DNA from: Gaeumannomyces sp. JS-464
Lineage: Eukaryota > Ascomycota > Sordariomycetes > Magnaporthales > Magnaporthaceae
Length of the DNA stretch: 64,000 nucleotides
Assembly: GCA_002197995.1 (NCBI GenBank)
Contig: NGZR01000008.1
Span: forward strand, 124,001-188,000
Direction of reading: 5' to 3'
Every line of letters starts with the position of its first letter. The stretch's first letter is position 1. The position numbers were made by a program, and so were the translations under genes. Shown here one piece after another: positions 33,501 to 45,367 of this stretch. The notes under the pieces are model-generated. The model saw nothing but the letters and a program-made list of their open reading frames with translations. It was not told the origin of the DNA and searched no databases.

Positions 33501-34181
33501 AAGTGGTGGCAAGTTGCCGGCCCCCGTTGCTACCGCGTTTGCGAAAAACGGTAGTTTATCGTTTGGTAGCGTAATACGCCGGCAGTCCGGAACGAAGTTA
33601 TTGCGGTTAGGAATTTCGATCCGTATCGAGCGGTGGTCCGAATCGGTTGCTAGCGAAGGGTCGATTTCCGCTGTTGCTAAAGGGGCGTTGGAAAAGGTAA
33701 ATCCAAAACGCCCCCGTCGTTGTGCGTAGGTTGGCCTGGGTCGGTAAGTAGGAGGAGGTTATAGTATTAGCCCATTGGGCTATATCCTGGCCCCTATTCC
33801 TATTACCTTAACCGGATCCCACGCCGGGGACCCTGCGTTAAAGTCTCCAGCTATAATGCATTTTGCCGTTGGGCGCCAACGTAGTAAAAGGTCCAACGAG
33901 GGTTCCGAAGGGTCCCCTGGAGGCCTATATACGTTAACGAAGGTGCACCTGGCGACGGTAAGCCAAAGGATGTCCCGGGTGTTGCCTGCCGGCCGGTCCG
34001 CTACGGGCCGAAGCCCCGGGTCCTTCCGTACGTAAGTTATTACCCGAGGCCTGGTTTGGTGGTCGTGCCAGCTATTTACCGGAGTAAATAGCTCGTACGA
34101 CGGGTGGGTGCAAAGCATAAGCTTCCCTTTCCACGCGCTAGGGGCTCCTGCATTAGCACCACGTCGATATTTTGGCTCCAA
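30580..34181 (-). pseudogene. LINE ORF2: endonuclease, reverse transcriptase, RNase H
   Basis: From the 5' end: an endonuclease/exonuclease/phosphatase fold (TFVNVYRPPGD, IIAGDFNAGSPAWDP) near 34181-33780; a linker region; reverse transcriptase with TAPGVDSLTVKLLTAAWP, KSYRPIALLPCLGKGLERLV, VTMDVQGAFDAV and GLPQGSPASPVLFMLYM, and the catalytic YGYADDIG; then RNase H with IYSDGSKAENGAVGYG, DGEAEGARMG, LDNTSAANG and VRWSPGHMGIPGNEEADAEA. A terminal CRCGRNKSPSHPVFC motif precedes the stop near 30580. Catalytic residues remain, but several frameshifts (about 33770, 33250, 32480, 31120) break the ORF. Confidence 0.85.
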
Positions 34182-34490
34182 ATAGTTGGAGTAAAGTAGC
34201 CCCCGCCTCCCAGCTACGTCGAACGTTCGCTTGGGCGGCGGTTAAAGCACGGCGTTCGGGGCGAAGCCCCGGGCGCCGGGCCCTATTGCCATGCGTTTGT
34301 TGTATCCGGTTGGCTGCTGGCATACGTAAAAGCGGCGTTGGTGTATTGGGGGCTTTGGCCCTAAGGTTGTTGGCCGGCGGTACCGTCGGTTTCCTCCAGG
34401 GGGTTTCCGGTTATTTCGATAGCCCCTTCGGGCTCGGGGAGGTCCAGTTCCATATCCGCCAGTACTTCGTATTGGTTGTTAAAACTAACC

Positions 34491-36208
34491 CTAAGCCTTT
34501 TGGCAGGGTGCCTTCCCTTGCCGGCCGTACGGGCCGCGCCCTCGGGGCCAGCGGATTGCCGGGCTTACCTCGGCAGCGTCGGCGGTGGCAGCAGCGGCAG
34601 GAACGGCGGCGGCGGCGGGGGTAACGGAAGCAGCGGCGTTACCGGTACCGGCCGCGGGATTGGCATTAGCGGTAACGGTTACAACGGAATTGTCCGTAGT
34701 AACCGCGGTTGCAGGAAGGGCGTTGGCGGTGGCGGCCGCGGCGGCCGCGGCGGTGGCGGCGGCAGCGGCGGCTTCCACCTCTTTTACCGCCGCCCGGTAG
34801 GCTTGTGCCCCTAATTTCCTAACCGCGCCTTTTTCCCCACGGGTTAAATGCTTTAGCACTCCGTTTACCCGTACAGGCTTTATAGGGCAGTTCGGGTGGT
34901 CGGCTGGGTACGGGCCCGAACAGTTTGCGCATTGCGGAAGGGCCGTGCACGGCGATGCGTGCCGGCCGTCGTTCACTTTCCCGCACCGGAGGCACCTATC
35001 GGCCCGGGCACAGTTACGTCGTGGCAGCCGGGGGTATGTTGCGTAACCGGCGGGTGTCGTTGTACGCGGCGTGAAAAAGACGTAATCCCCCAAAGCCTAA
35101 ACCCGGTTACGCGCGTGTAAAAGGATATAATCCATAATATACGCCCTTGGTAATTAGCGCCGGCCCCGGAGGGCTTAACGCTTACTGGCTTTAGCCCTGT
35201 TTGGGCTTCGACTTCCTCCCGGACCAGCTTTCCGATACCGGGACGCTTTGTCCGAGGCCGTTCGTTAAGGACGTGGGGCATCCGGAAATCACGTAGTTAA
35301 ACCAGATTTCGGGCTTTTCGATCCTTTCGGCGTTATATAAACGGCCTAATTCGGATCGATGCTGCAAAAGCCGGCTTTGGATATCCGCCGTTTTTGCTTT
35401 TAGCACGAACCCAGTAGGGGTTCGATAAGCTTCCGGGACGTCGGCTGTCGTAAACGGCAGGTCCCTGCTATCGGCAAGGGCTTTGCGAATACTAAAGCCC
35501 GTTTGTTGGTTGGCCCAAGCCTGTTTTTCCTCCGGGATTTTAACAAAAACCCGGAAATCGGCTTTGGGCCGGGCGGGAGGGCGGGGCTCCCGGGGTGCAC
35601 GGTCTTTTTAAAGCCTGTGCGGGTTGCTGGGGCTGCTGGAGCCCTGTTCGGGCCGCCGCCGCGTAAGTGGTCGGGGGCGGGCGTTGCGGGTTAGGCGCGT
35701 AAGGTTCCGGGGCCCCGTAGGGGTTTCTTTCCCTTTGGGCCGGCGTTGGCAGGCCGAAAAGGGCTTGTTTGGCGTATTCGATAAAACAATCCTTCCAGCC
35801 GTTGGCTTCGGGGATTGCCTCCAGTGGGAGGGAAGCGATGCCGGCGTCGATAAGCGGGCGAGGGTTGTGCAAATTAAAGCCGTTTGCTGTTGCTTGCGGC
35901 TGTAACTCGCAACAATTTCCTCCGCGGCCGCCGCAGCCGACCCGAGGGGTGGGCGCGTAGGCCGGGGGTGGGAAGGGAGGGGAAAAGAAAGGAAAGGGGC
36001 ACCTGTGCCGGTGCTGCCGTCGTGGGTGCCTTCCTGGCCCTGAACGGGCCCTGTTGGGTGTTGCGAATTCCGCAACGGGGACGGCGTGGTCGGGTGCGCT
36101 GACGCGCGGGGGGCCCGGGTGGCAGCGACGCGTTCCTCCGGGCCGTTGGGCCGACGAGGAGGGCGCGCGCCACCCTATTGGCCGAAGGGGGGCTGTTGGC
36201 AACGGCAT
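34491..36208 (-). pseudogene. LINE ORF1, gag-like protein with CCHC zinc knuckles
   Basis: The N-part (36208-35540) is Pro/Arg-rich with IPEANGWKDCFIEYAKQALF. Frame changes near 35600 and 35100 separate it from ADIQSRLLQHRSELGRLYNA and EIWFNYVISGCPTSL, and then from the C-part GDYVFFTPRTTTPAGYAT with DRCLRCGKVNDGRHASPC and CANCSGPYPADHPNC, two cysteine knuckles that bind nucleic acid. An Ala-rich low-complexity tail follows. Frame breaks show it is not intact as read. Confidence 0.75.
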
Positions 36209-36355
36209 GTTGCCGTCGCCAGCGCCGTTGGCGGGCGTGGTTATTGGTGTTGGGTCGCTAATTGGCGGGTGTTAAGGATTTGTATGCAATTTGGCAGTGT
36301 GCACTAACAGCGCAATGCCAAGAATTGGTGAATTCGAGAAAGGTGACCGTCAAGC

Positions 36356-37472
36356 GCTGGGTCGAAAGGTTCGTTAACGCCGCCCGGAGCTCGGCACGCG
36401 AAATTCGAAAGTACGATTACCAAAGGCAAATGCGAAATCCAAGCTCGTTTTTGCCTGGTTCGACCTTATGCGGAATACTGTGGCCAAATATGGCATTCTG
36501 GATAACGATATTTACAATTTCGACGAGACCGGCTTTTTTATAGGCATAATCGCCGCCGTTATGGTTTATTTAATATCGGAAGGCCGTAGTAAAGCAAAGC
36601 TGGTTTAGCCTGGCAACGGAAATAGGCTACAGTTATCCAAAGGGTTAACAATTGCGGCTAGGCAATCCCTTTTTTTATTTATCGTTAAAAGGCAGTATCA
36701 TTTGGCTAATTGGTATTCGGAAACCGACCTTCCACGCGATTGGGTTATTGCAACGAGTTTTAACGGGTGGATTACGAACGAGCTCGGTTTGGAATGGATT
36801 TAGCATTTCGATAAATACACAGTATCGCGCGCAAATGGCCTTATCGTTTGTTAGTGCTAAACGGCCACGAAAGCTCCACTCGACGGATTTCGAGCTTTAT
36901 TGCCAAAAACATAACATTATTACGCTTTATATACCTCCGCATTCGTTTTACTTCTTTTAACCGCTTAACGTTAAATGTTTTAACCCGCTAAAAAGGCGTA
37001 CGGTTAACAAATCGAAAACCTAATAAGGTTACACGTTAACCACGTAATTAAGGTCGAGTTTTTTTCGGCGTTTAAAACGGCATTTTTGCTTTATAACCGA
37101 AGGAAACATTTAGGGAGGCTTTCGAAAGGCTGGCTTTGCTCCATTCGATCCGGATTCGGTTTTGGAAAAGCTGGATGTAAGGTTATAAACTTCAATTCCC
37201 CAAAAAAGCTTTTAAGCGACGCCGAACCTTGGACCTCCAAAACGCCCCAAATAGCCAGGGACGTAACTTCGCAATCCGAACATATTAAAGCTCGGATTTC
37301 CAATTACCGAAGCAGCTTTCCGTTACCCATGCTATTAGCTGTGGACCAATTAACGAAAGGGGCTAAGGCAATTATGCATCGGGTTAACCTTTTGGAGGAA
37401 AAGTGCTCCAAGTTACGAAAGGCGAACGAGGCGTTAAGCAAACGCCGGAGGGCCAAAAAAACACGTGTCCGA
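36356..37472 (+). pseudogene. C-terminal part of interrupted Fot-like transposase
   Basis: Degenerate frames give KRWVERFVN, AKYGILDNDIYNFDETGFF (first DDE Asp), TDFELYCQKHNIITLYIPPH, PLNVKCFNPLKR and GFAPFDPDSVLEKLDV-type residues, then a Lys-rich coiled coil (LLEEKCSKLRKANEALSKRR). Numerous stops and shifts. Together with the part at 29.8 kb it makes one dead transposase. Confidence 0.75.
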
Positions 37473-38035
37473 TAAGGAGGGTTATATACTGTCGAAAAGG
37501 TACGAGATGCTTTGGACCAGGAAAAGCTGATGGACAGCTATAGCAAAAAATGCGCGATTATGAGGGTTAGGGAAGGAGGGCAACGACGACTCGTCGGCGA
37601 TGTGGCACTTGCGGCAAAACCGGACACAATGCGCGCACTTGCCAGGAGGAAGTAGAACGTCCGATGTATACAGTTCCGAGTAGTTTGAATGGATTCCTGG
37701 CGTTGTTGGGTTGGCATGCGCGTCGATTGACTGGAGGTCGGGGTGTCGTGGCCCACTAACTGATGTGGCCCACTTACTAATGAACCACGTTATAATTTAT
37801 ATGTAATTTTTTACTTTTGTTTATATATAAATTTATTACTTAAAAAAGGTTAATTTTTATCGCGTTTTTAGTATATTAATAAACTCCCTTTTAAATTTTA
37901 CAACCTTTTTCATCCTGTATTTTTGCGATTTCTATTCGATTTTTAATTGCGTTGTAAAAAGAGTGAGTTTTCACCCGTTTGTATGGGGAGAAGGTGGCCG
38001 GACAGGGGGGTGGCCGGACAGGGGGTGACTTGACC

Positions 38036-41000
38036 TATTATGGCAAGCATTCGGCGAGGAACGGATGGCCGATGCGGACACCACATGGGACTACATTCTT
38101 TATACTGCGCATGGTATGGGGGCCTTCATCCCCCTAGTGTAAATTCAAGCCAGGGAAAATTCATGCTTCAAGTACAACTCAATGCCGGGTGCTGCCGTCG
38201 ATGACACGGCCACCCCAAATGTCTCCTGTGCGAACGCCATCACCGCCCTAACCAGCTCCTAGTCGCTCTTGTCCGGCGCCGCCGGCTCTTACTGGGGAGC
38301 CTGGCCCGGCCGAGGAGATCGTCGCCGCCGGGGCCGATAGCAAGACCACGACCGGTCAGGTTCTGAGTCGTTCAGGTCGGACGTGTCCTTGGGGGCATTT
38401 TGTCGGTGATTTTCGTTGTCGTCATCCTTTTGGCTGCTGGTAGGTTCTGGGACGGAAAGGAAAAGGAAAGGGAGGTGGAAAGAGGAAATTGCAGTTATCT
38501 GCTTCAAGTCCTCCATGCAGGACGCAGCGCTATTGCGGTCGATCTGGCCGTCTTGCCGGGATGGAGCCGACAGGTCAGTGCTAGTGTAGTACCTACTCGA
38601 GCGGCGCCGGGCTGCCTGCTGTCCGGCTACGGAGAGCGCTGCCGCGGCGCCGGTCGGGATCGGGAGGCCGTACCCGGGGCGGCGGAGCAGTCAAGGCGCA
38701 GCGGGTGTGTTTGGTGTACGTGGTGGGCAAGCACGCGCTGACTGGGGCAATGTGCCCATCTGGGTTGTTCATGTCTCTGCTAGCTAGGTAGGTACCTAGG
38801 TAGGTACAGGACATGGCCGACCGCAAGTCCCAGCTGGCCGGCTTGGTGTTGGCTGGCCAGGTATAGCCAAGGCTGCATCGATAATGGCGGCGGTCCTATC
38901 AACAATGCCGAGTGGTTGCAGCGGTATGCAGACGCGGCTAGCCGAGGAGCGCATGCAGCGTCCGGCCGGTGGGGGAGCGGGCGCCGGGATAGTGTGGTTA
39001 GCAATGGCTGTTCGGGAGATGGATGTCGGCGCAACGAGCTCGCCCTGACTGGAGCCACGCCTGATGTGCCCACAGGGCCAAGTGACAAATTGTTCGGCAC
39101 TGTCACTTTTACCCGATGCGTGGTGGATGTCATCCGTCTCCAGCATCAACAGTCAATGCGAGTCCCACCAAGGCGTGAAGATTTTTCAGTCAGAGTGTCC
39201 TCAACTCCATGCGTTGAGCTGATCTTTTGGCTGGGCGGCCAGCTATCTGGGATCCTGTTTCGCGGTTGTCCGATGGCTCACTGAGGTGCAGTGGCAGATC
39301 AGGTGACCCAGGGGCCGAGACCACCAAGAATAGGCCGGGAGGACAGAAAAGGTGTCTCCAACAATGCACAGGTGTAAAATAAGAAGAGAAAATAAGGTAT
39401 GAAACGACAGAAGCAGATGGGGAATAAACCAGTCAAGACGGCAACAGTGGATCGGAAACAGCCGTGCATCTCCATGCTCCATCGCAGACACCGCCCAGAA
39501 AGAATGATGCTCCATGTCGGAGCAAGGATCAAGGAAACAATGGAGGAGTCACTATACGAGCGTGATGGCGACGGCCTCGGTAGCCCTGCAGGTGGGCCGC
39601 TGCGGCTGGGTGGGTGATGGCCATGGCCCACGGCCTACGGTCCACGGATCGGATGGTGATTGACTCAGGGGCAGTGGCCCTGTGCCGACCGTTTTGAGGC
39701 GACTCGACCTTGACGTCGGGCAGCCTCCATTGACTGCAGCTGGCGTCGTATCTCCAGCATCGACACTTGCGGGCTGTGATGTTCCCACGCGCAGCGCCTG
39801 TGCTATACAGCCTCGCTGGAACAAAGACCCGAGAATGCTCTCTTTTCGCGCCGGTCCTCTGCTAGCCGCTGCTGGCTGTGTTTGTTATGCGACGCTGGCC
39901 GGCGTTGCTGGCTGGCTGCCGTTGCTTTGCGCCAGTCGATATCCGCCCAAGCAGACGACGGATCGACAGCAACTATGACGTCAGATGATCTTGGATGAAG
40001 CAACCCTCCCACCCCCAACAAGCCCGACGGGCTGGCTTTCCCATTGTCATAATGCCAAAGCGCCAAAAAAAAAAAAAAAAGCCCTCCACGTCGGGGAGGC
40101 GGAATCACCTCCTGCGTCTGGCACACCCGAGGGCGCATGCAAGGCACCAAACACGGAAGCTATCTTCGCCTATCGAGGGCACTAACAAACGAGATCGGCC
40201 GTCGGTTGATGGCGGGCGTCAGGCTGGAGCGCCGAGTCGCAGCTGGAAATGGATGACAGCATTCCGGCATTCCAGCGCGTCACAGACTCGAACGCCGACG
40301 ATTGGGAGGCGCACGACTAGCACGTGACACGTGCGACAAAAAGGCCGTGATGTCAGAAGACGCCGTCTGTGCCTATTGTTGAACCATCATTGGGGGCGTG
40401 CGTACATTGCGTGCATGTCAAACAGAAGCGGGCGGAGCAAAGACGCCCTTTTCCATTTTCTCGCCCTTGGCAGCGGGCCACCGCGTCCACTTGGTCTAGA
40501 CTGTTTGCTGATGCTGCTGGCAATGATTTTGGCTGCCGGACGGATGGGATACGTCGTATTGCACTTTCACTTTCTATTACTGTTGGCTCGATCCATGCTT
40601 TGGACGGATGGTAAGGAGGCTGACGGATCGGGCGGCCCTGGTGCTGGAGAGACCAGAGAAACACCCCTGGCGCGATTCATGCCATCATTATCACCGCACA
40701 TATTCCCCAGGGGGAACCGGGTTGGACGGGGCATTGGACTGGCAGAGCACGCGAACAGCGGCCCTGGCCAAGTGTTTGCATCTAGACCGGCCTCATTAAT
40801 TAGTTTGAGGCAGCACGGCGGCCCGGCTATGTGTGTGTGTGTGTGTGTGCTCCATGAGAGTTTGGCGCATCGTGTGTACTCATGGCACATTCCAAAGAGG
40901 GAAGAAATGTCTGAGGCCACCGAGATAGAACGGAGGCGTCCACGGCATGGCATGGCATGGCACCATGGCATAGAATGTCTGCCTGAAGGATCGATCTTTG

Positions 41001-42672
41001 ATCTGCCCGCTTGTGGGGAGGTGCTGGAGAGAGCCTTTTTTTTTTTTTTTTTTTGAGGCTCACAGCAAAACAAGAACATGGTACCAAGGGTGGGGGCACG
41101 GATCGGGGCCCAATGAGGCGGCGGCAGACCCGCTTTGGCGAGCTTGCTGGCGGGACCAAGATGATGCCTGCTACGACGTCATACCACGACCCTGGGAGGC
41201 CAGGACCCCTCGCTAAATCGGCAGCCGACTGTGAGCCGCAGAACCATGCGCGCACCCGCCCGAAACTGTCGCGCCTTTTTCTGTCTCACTCCCAATTACT
41301 TTTCTCGTCCTTTTTTTCCCTTTCCATTTTTGCCCGCCCTTTCCCTGTCTTCCAAAAACAAGACTCCAAAAACAGGATTTGAAGCGTTGGGCGCGCAGCA
41401 GTCTCCTCAGCTCGCCCGACTGACCGCGCTTCCCTGCCCAGCAGCCACAGGTGCACCTGCCCGCCCAGCCCAATCCCCCCCATTCTGTGCACTTCGATGG
41501 AGCCCGCCCGCCCACGCGGTCGCAGAACAGGTTTCCAACAGCAGCCGGCCGTGTCTGTGTGTCGCAGTCGCAAGCACCAAGGCCCCGTTTTCTGATCGGG
41601 CTGTAAAGCCAGGCCCAGCACCCCGCGCCCTGCGTCCCGCCGGCAGACTCTCGGTTTCTGTTGTTCCGTTTGCTCTTTCTGCTTGCTGTCCACAGCCATC
41701 CCGGTTTTTTGCCTTCTGCTGCTTTCCAGAAAATCTGCATGCAACCGGCGGAGCAGCATCAGCAGCAGAAGTGTGTGCGTGCTTTGCTTGCGTAGGTCCC
41801 TGCCCAAAAAAAGTGGCATCCCCAGCCTTGCTCGGCTCGAGGTCAGCAGCAGGGCCCAATACCCAATCCCAAACCCCGTCCCCTGAAAGAGTCAAGCGCC
41901 ACGCATATCACACGGGCCCGAGCTGACCAAGAAACGGGACGGGTGACGGCGCTTCCTATTCCCTAGCAGAAGACGAAAGAAGGTCGGTCCATCATAGTCT
42001 GGTGCCAAAAGACATCATTGCCCACCGCCTAGTTTTTTATTCGCTAGGCGCCCGTCTAGCTGCCGTCACCCAGCCCAGACAGACCTACCCTACCTACCAG
42101 CCCGTCTCTGCCCTCCTTTTTCTGGGCCCCGGTTCTCGTGATACCTCGCTGTTCAGTGCACGCCACGAGATTCCATCCCACCTGCACTGTCATACTCCGT
42201 CCCATCCACCCCACCATCCACCACCCGCCGGATTTGTCAAGACCACGCCGTCTCGCACCCAGCAACCACGCGCTTCGGAAACAACGTGCCATTTGAGTAT
42301 TCGATCCATCGCCGGCGATCTTTGCTGCCCCAGCCACCGACAGGAACTGCCAGGAACTTCCCCTTAAGGCCACGCCCGAACGACGTCCGCGCCGTCCCCG
42401 ACTTTACGAGGAAGCGGCGACACGACCGAATCCGACTGTTCCAGCGAGTCGCCCGACGTGCTCCTGAACCGAAGACGGCCATTTGAAATCTCGACGACCA
42501 AGTCCCGCGCCTTCCGCCACCTCCCGATCTTCCCGGCACCCAGTCCGGCGACAAGGAAGGAGCGCCAGAGACTGTCTCCCAGGGCAGACAAGTCATCTTG
42601 TGGCGCCTCCCGCTTCTCACTCTCCCCGTTTTAGCCCCGTCGTCCGCCACGCTCGGCCGACCCAGCAGCAAG
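38036..42672. other. Gene-poor 4.6 kb upstream of the kinase
   Basis: No supported gene. Contents include a degenerate relative of the 12.64-kb small-peptide locus (about 38185-38420), CCTAGGTA-type repeats (38781-38810), an A run at 40066-40080, a (TG)n tract near 40831-40849, a GGCAT repeat near 40943-40965, a T run at 41036-41055 and a long GC-rich leader-like stretch at 41270-42672 before the kinase ATG. Frames such as 40331-41056 and 41231-41926 are low complexity and overlap opposite-strand frames. Confidence 0.4.
38185..38420 (+). pseudogene. Degenerate copy of the small hydrophobic peptide locus
   Basis: CTCTTGTCCGGCGCCGCCGG followed by CTTACTGGGGAGCCTGG aligns with the 12.64-kb ORF region encoding LLSGAAG.YWG, and the match continues into the following GAGGAGATCGTCGCCGCCGG. 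A stop (TAG) and frame changes interrupt it here. Homology is seen at DNA level over roughly 100 bp. Confidence 0.4.
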
Positions 42673-45367
42673 ATGTCTACAATCCAGCAGCTCAAGAATT
42701 TTATTCGCCATGGTATGCACCTGCCTTTTTCTTTCCTGAGCCCGCACACCCGCGGCGGCCTTCACGCTTGTCCCTAGGCACTCGAGTATGCTTGTTTTTG
42801 GGCGCGGTCGTCGGCCGTCAAATTTGTCCCAACTGTATCGCCGCGAACCATGAGAGGCGCAGCCAAGACCAAACGTCGGAGCTAACAGTGTCTGTCCCAC
42901 CACGCAGGCAAGCAAGCCAGGGTAGCGAACTACGACGAACCGACGCAGAAGCGCGACTTCTCGCCACCGCAACAAGGCGCACCAAAAAATACGGTCTCGG
43001 AGCCCATGTTTGGCGCCAACCCCGCCACCAAACCTGCGCAGGAGGGCTACTCGGTGCAGCCGGGCCAGGACGCCGCGAACTGCGCCGCTCAGGCTGGCAA
43101 CATGGCCGCGCACCACGCCGAGGCCGCCCAAGGCATCCCCAAGAGCAAGGCAAAACGCATAGACGAGACCAACATCGCCAAGCTGGTGGCCGAGGAGAAT
43201 GCAAGCAAGTCAAAGTTCCCCAAATACCCCGGCCTCGAGAGGTGGGAGCTTCTTGAAAAGATGGGCGACGGCGCCTTCAGCAACGTCTACCGCGCAAGGG
43301 ATCTCGAGCGCGTCCACCCCGGCGAGGTCGCCATCAAGGTTGTCCGCAAGTACGAAATGAGCAGCATGCAGGTGAGTTGCTTCTGAACTGGCGGCCAGCC
43401 GCCGAGTCAGTTTTTGTGCATCGCGCTCGCCGGGCAAGCTGTTGGTTTGCCGCTGTGCTCTCCGCGTTTCCCTGCTGTCTGGCTTTTTTTGTCTTTTTTT
43501 TCTTGGCTTTTCTTTCCCTGGCCCTGCTTGCCGGCGCATCCGTCGAGATGCGCGTCCGTTCCTGTTACCAACCAACGCCTGGGTGTGCCGCCTAAAAGCA
43601 GGGAAACAAGCATCTCCATCCGGACTTCAAACCCAAGGCTCCGAATGCTGCAGAGGTGCGCGAGGAGATTTCTATTCCTTGGTCAAGAAGTATCTCCTAC
43701 TGCCACAGCACCACGTCTCTCCTCGCATCTCCTGGCTTCCAGCCACTGCACCTCCGGGAACGGGCTCTTCCCCAGATCAAGCGTGCCGGCGGAAGATTGC
43801 TCCATGACCACCCTTGCGGTTGACCGTCATGGTGAGCTGACATGGCTCTCCGCCTTTTAGCGCGCCAATATCCTGAAAGAGGTGCAAATAATGCGCCAGG
43901 TCGACCACCCCAACATCATCAAGCTCATCGACTTTACCGAGTCGAAGCAATACTACTACATTATTCTCGAGCTGGCTCCCGGCGGCGAGCTCTTTCACCA
44001 GATTGTGCGGCTCACGTACTTCAGCGAGGATCTGTCGCGGCATGTGATTGTGCAGGTCGCCAAGGCGCTCGAGTACCTGCACGAGGAGCGGGGTGTGGTA
44101 CACAGGTACGTGCGTCCGTGCATGCATGCGCTGGCGTTGTTGGTGTGTGCTGCGGCGCTTCGTGGCGAGGCGGGGCTTCTATGATGGCACCGCCAACCTC
44201 GTTCACCGGCAGGGCGTTACGTCATGTGATTTTCTTTGGCTGCCACCTATTGCGAGGTACTGACGCAAGGCGCGCAATAGGGACATCAAGCCCGAGAACA
44301 TCTTGTTCGTCCCTATCCCAATCGTCCCATCAAAGGACCCTCAACCAAAACAGCCTGGCGATGAAGACAAAGTCGACGAGGGCGAGTTTATCCCCGGCGT
44401 GGGCGCTGGAGGCATTGGCCAGATCAAGATCGCCGACTTTGGTCTGTCCAAGATTGTTTGGGACACTCAGACCATGACGCCATGCGGCACGGTGGGCTAC
44501 ACGGCCCCTGAGATTGTCAAGGACGAACGTTACTCCAAGTCTGTCGATATGTGGGCGCTCGGCTGTGTCTTGTACACGTTGCTTTGCGGCTTCCCTCCGT
44601 TCTACGACGAGAGCATCGAAGTGCTCACCGAGAAGGTGGCCAAGGGACAGTACACGTTCCTGTCGCCATGGTGGGACGACATCTCCAAGTCGGCACAGGA
44701 CCTGATCGGCCACCTGTTGACGGTCGACCCGGAGAAGCGTTACACGATAACCGAGTTCTTGGCGCACCCTTGGATCCGCGGCTCAGGCCCGACGCCACGC
44801 GACGACAAGAAATTCACTCCGGATGGCATGCTCCGCGCCTTCGACGCTAGCAAGTTCAAGGAAGGGGATCGCCGTTACGACTTCCGCTCACCCGGCGCCG
44901 TCAACCTGCGCGAGGTGTTTGACGTCGGCTATGCCGTCCACCGACAGGAGGAGGAGGGCAAGCGCCGCAAGCAGGTGGGGCCCAAGATGGCGGCGCCGGC
45001 CCCGCGCTCCTCAACAACCTGGAAGAGGAGGATGAAGATTCGAGCATGCGCGACGCCAGTAGCGACGAGAGCCGCGAATATGCTCACAGGGCCGGCAACG
45101 CTACCCAGCAGCTGGAGCAGAGCATGCGCGCCACAAACATCCGCGACCAGGAGCGTGGCGCGAACGCGAGAGCCACAAGGCGCGCCAACTGCCGTCGCGG
45201 CGACGCAGGCAAGACGGGGGCCAGCATTCGGCGCGGTGACTGCGGCGGCGAGACAGCAGGTTAGAGACCGGCGCCAGAAAGGCGCGTTCGAGTTGAGCCT
45301 CGACGGTGCGACGCTGCTTGGTCGGAGAGGGCAAAAGCAGGCTCCTCCGGCGACACAGGTGGCGTAG
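42673..45367 (+). CDS. CAMK-group Ser/Thr protein kinase, RCK2/Srk1-type
   Basis: Exons: 42673-42712, 42908-43371, 43861-44105, 44281-45367; introns GT..AG, the second unusually long (489 nt). The N-terminal extension (MSTIQQLKNFIRHGKQARVA) precedes the kinase domain: WELLEKMGDGAFSNVYRA (Gly loop), VAIKVVRK (ATP Lys), HRDIKPENILF (catalytic loop), IADFGLSKIVW (DFG) and CGTVGYTAPEIV (activation segment, APE). The stretch after ENILF carries an insert of about 35 residues. The C-terminal region has FDVGYAVHRQEEEG, an acidic segment, and near the end GAFELSLDGATLLGRR. In yeasts such kinases act below the Hog1/Sty1 stress MAPK; that role here is inferred from family. Frame changes after about 44995 blur the regulatory tail, so the last 120 residues are uncertain. 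Confidence 0.9.

Larger units (their letters stand above)
30126..36350 (-). mobile_element. Tad-like non-LTR retrotransposon (LINE), about 6.2 kb
   Basis: Minus-strand element with the order gag-like ORF1 (CCHC knuckles), AP-type endonuclease, reverse transcriptase, RNase H: the Tad1/I-like layout. Its 3' end at about 30126-30141 is four-plus copies of TCAC (plus-strand TGAG), not poly(A). ACCGTCGGCAAGCG at 30112-30125 and ACCGTCAAGCG near 36340 probably represent an imperfect target duplication. The 5' boundary is uncertain by roughly 100 bp because diverged Fot-like sequence may begin near 36260. Confidence 0.85.
29133..38037 (+). mobile_element. Fot-like DNA transposon split by a LINE (8.9 kb nested element)
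   Basis: Outer element 29135-38035, TA duplicated at 29133-29134 and 38036-38037. Ends match as inverted repeats: left AGTCAAGTCACCCCCTGTCC, right the complement with GG for AG, and each end carries a second copy of CCCTGTCCGGCCAC. Outer transposase pieces lie at 29811-30127 and about 36260-37472. The interior is an oppositely oriented LINE. Subterminal DNA (29210-29790 and 37770-37960) is extremely AT-rich. The outer element without insert would be about 2.7 kb. Confidence 0.88.

Noticed and set aside
40331..41056. 241-codon plus-strand frame with C-terminal Phe run
   Set aside because: The frame ends by translating TG and T simple repeats and has no domain.
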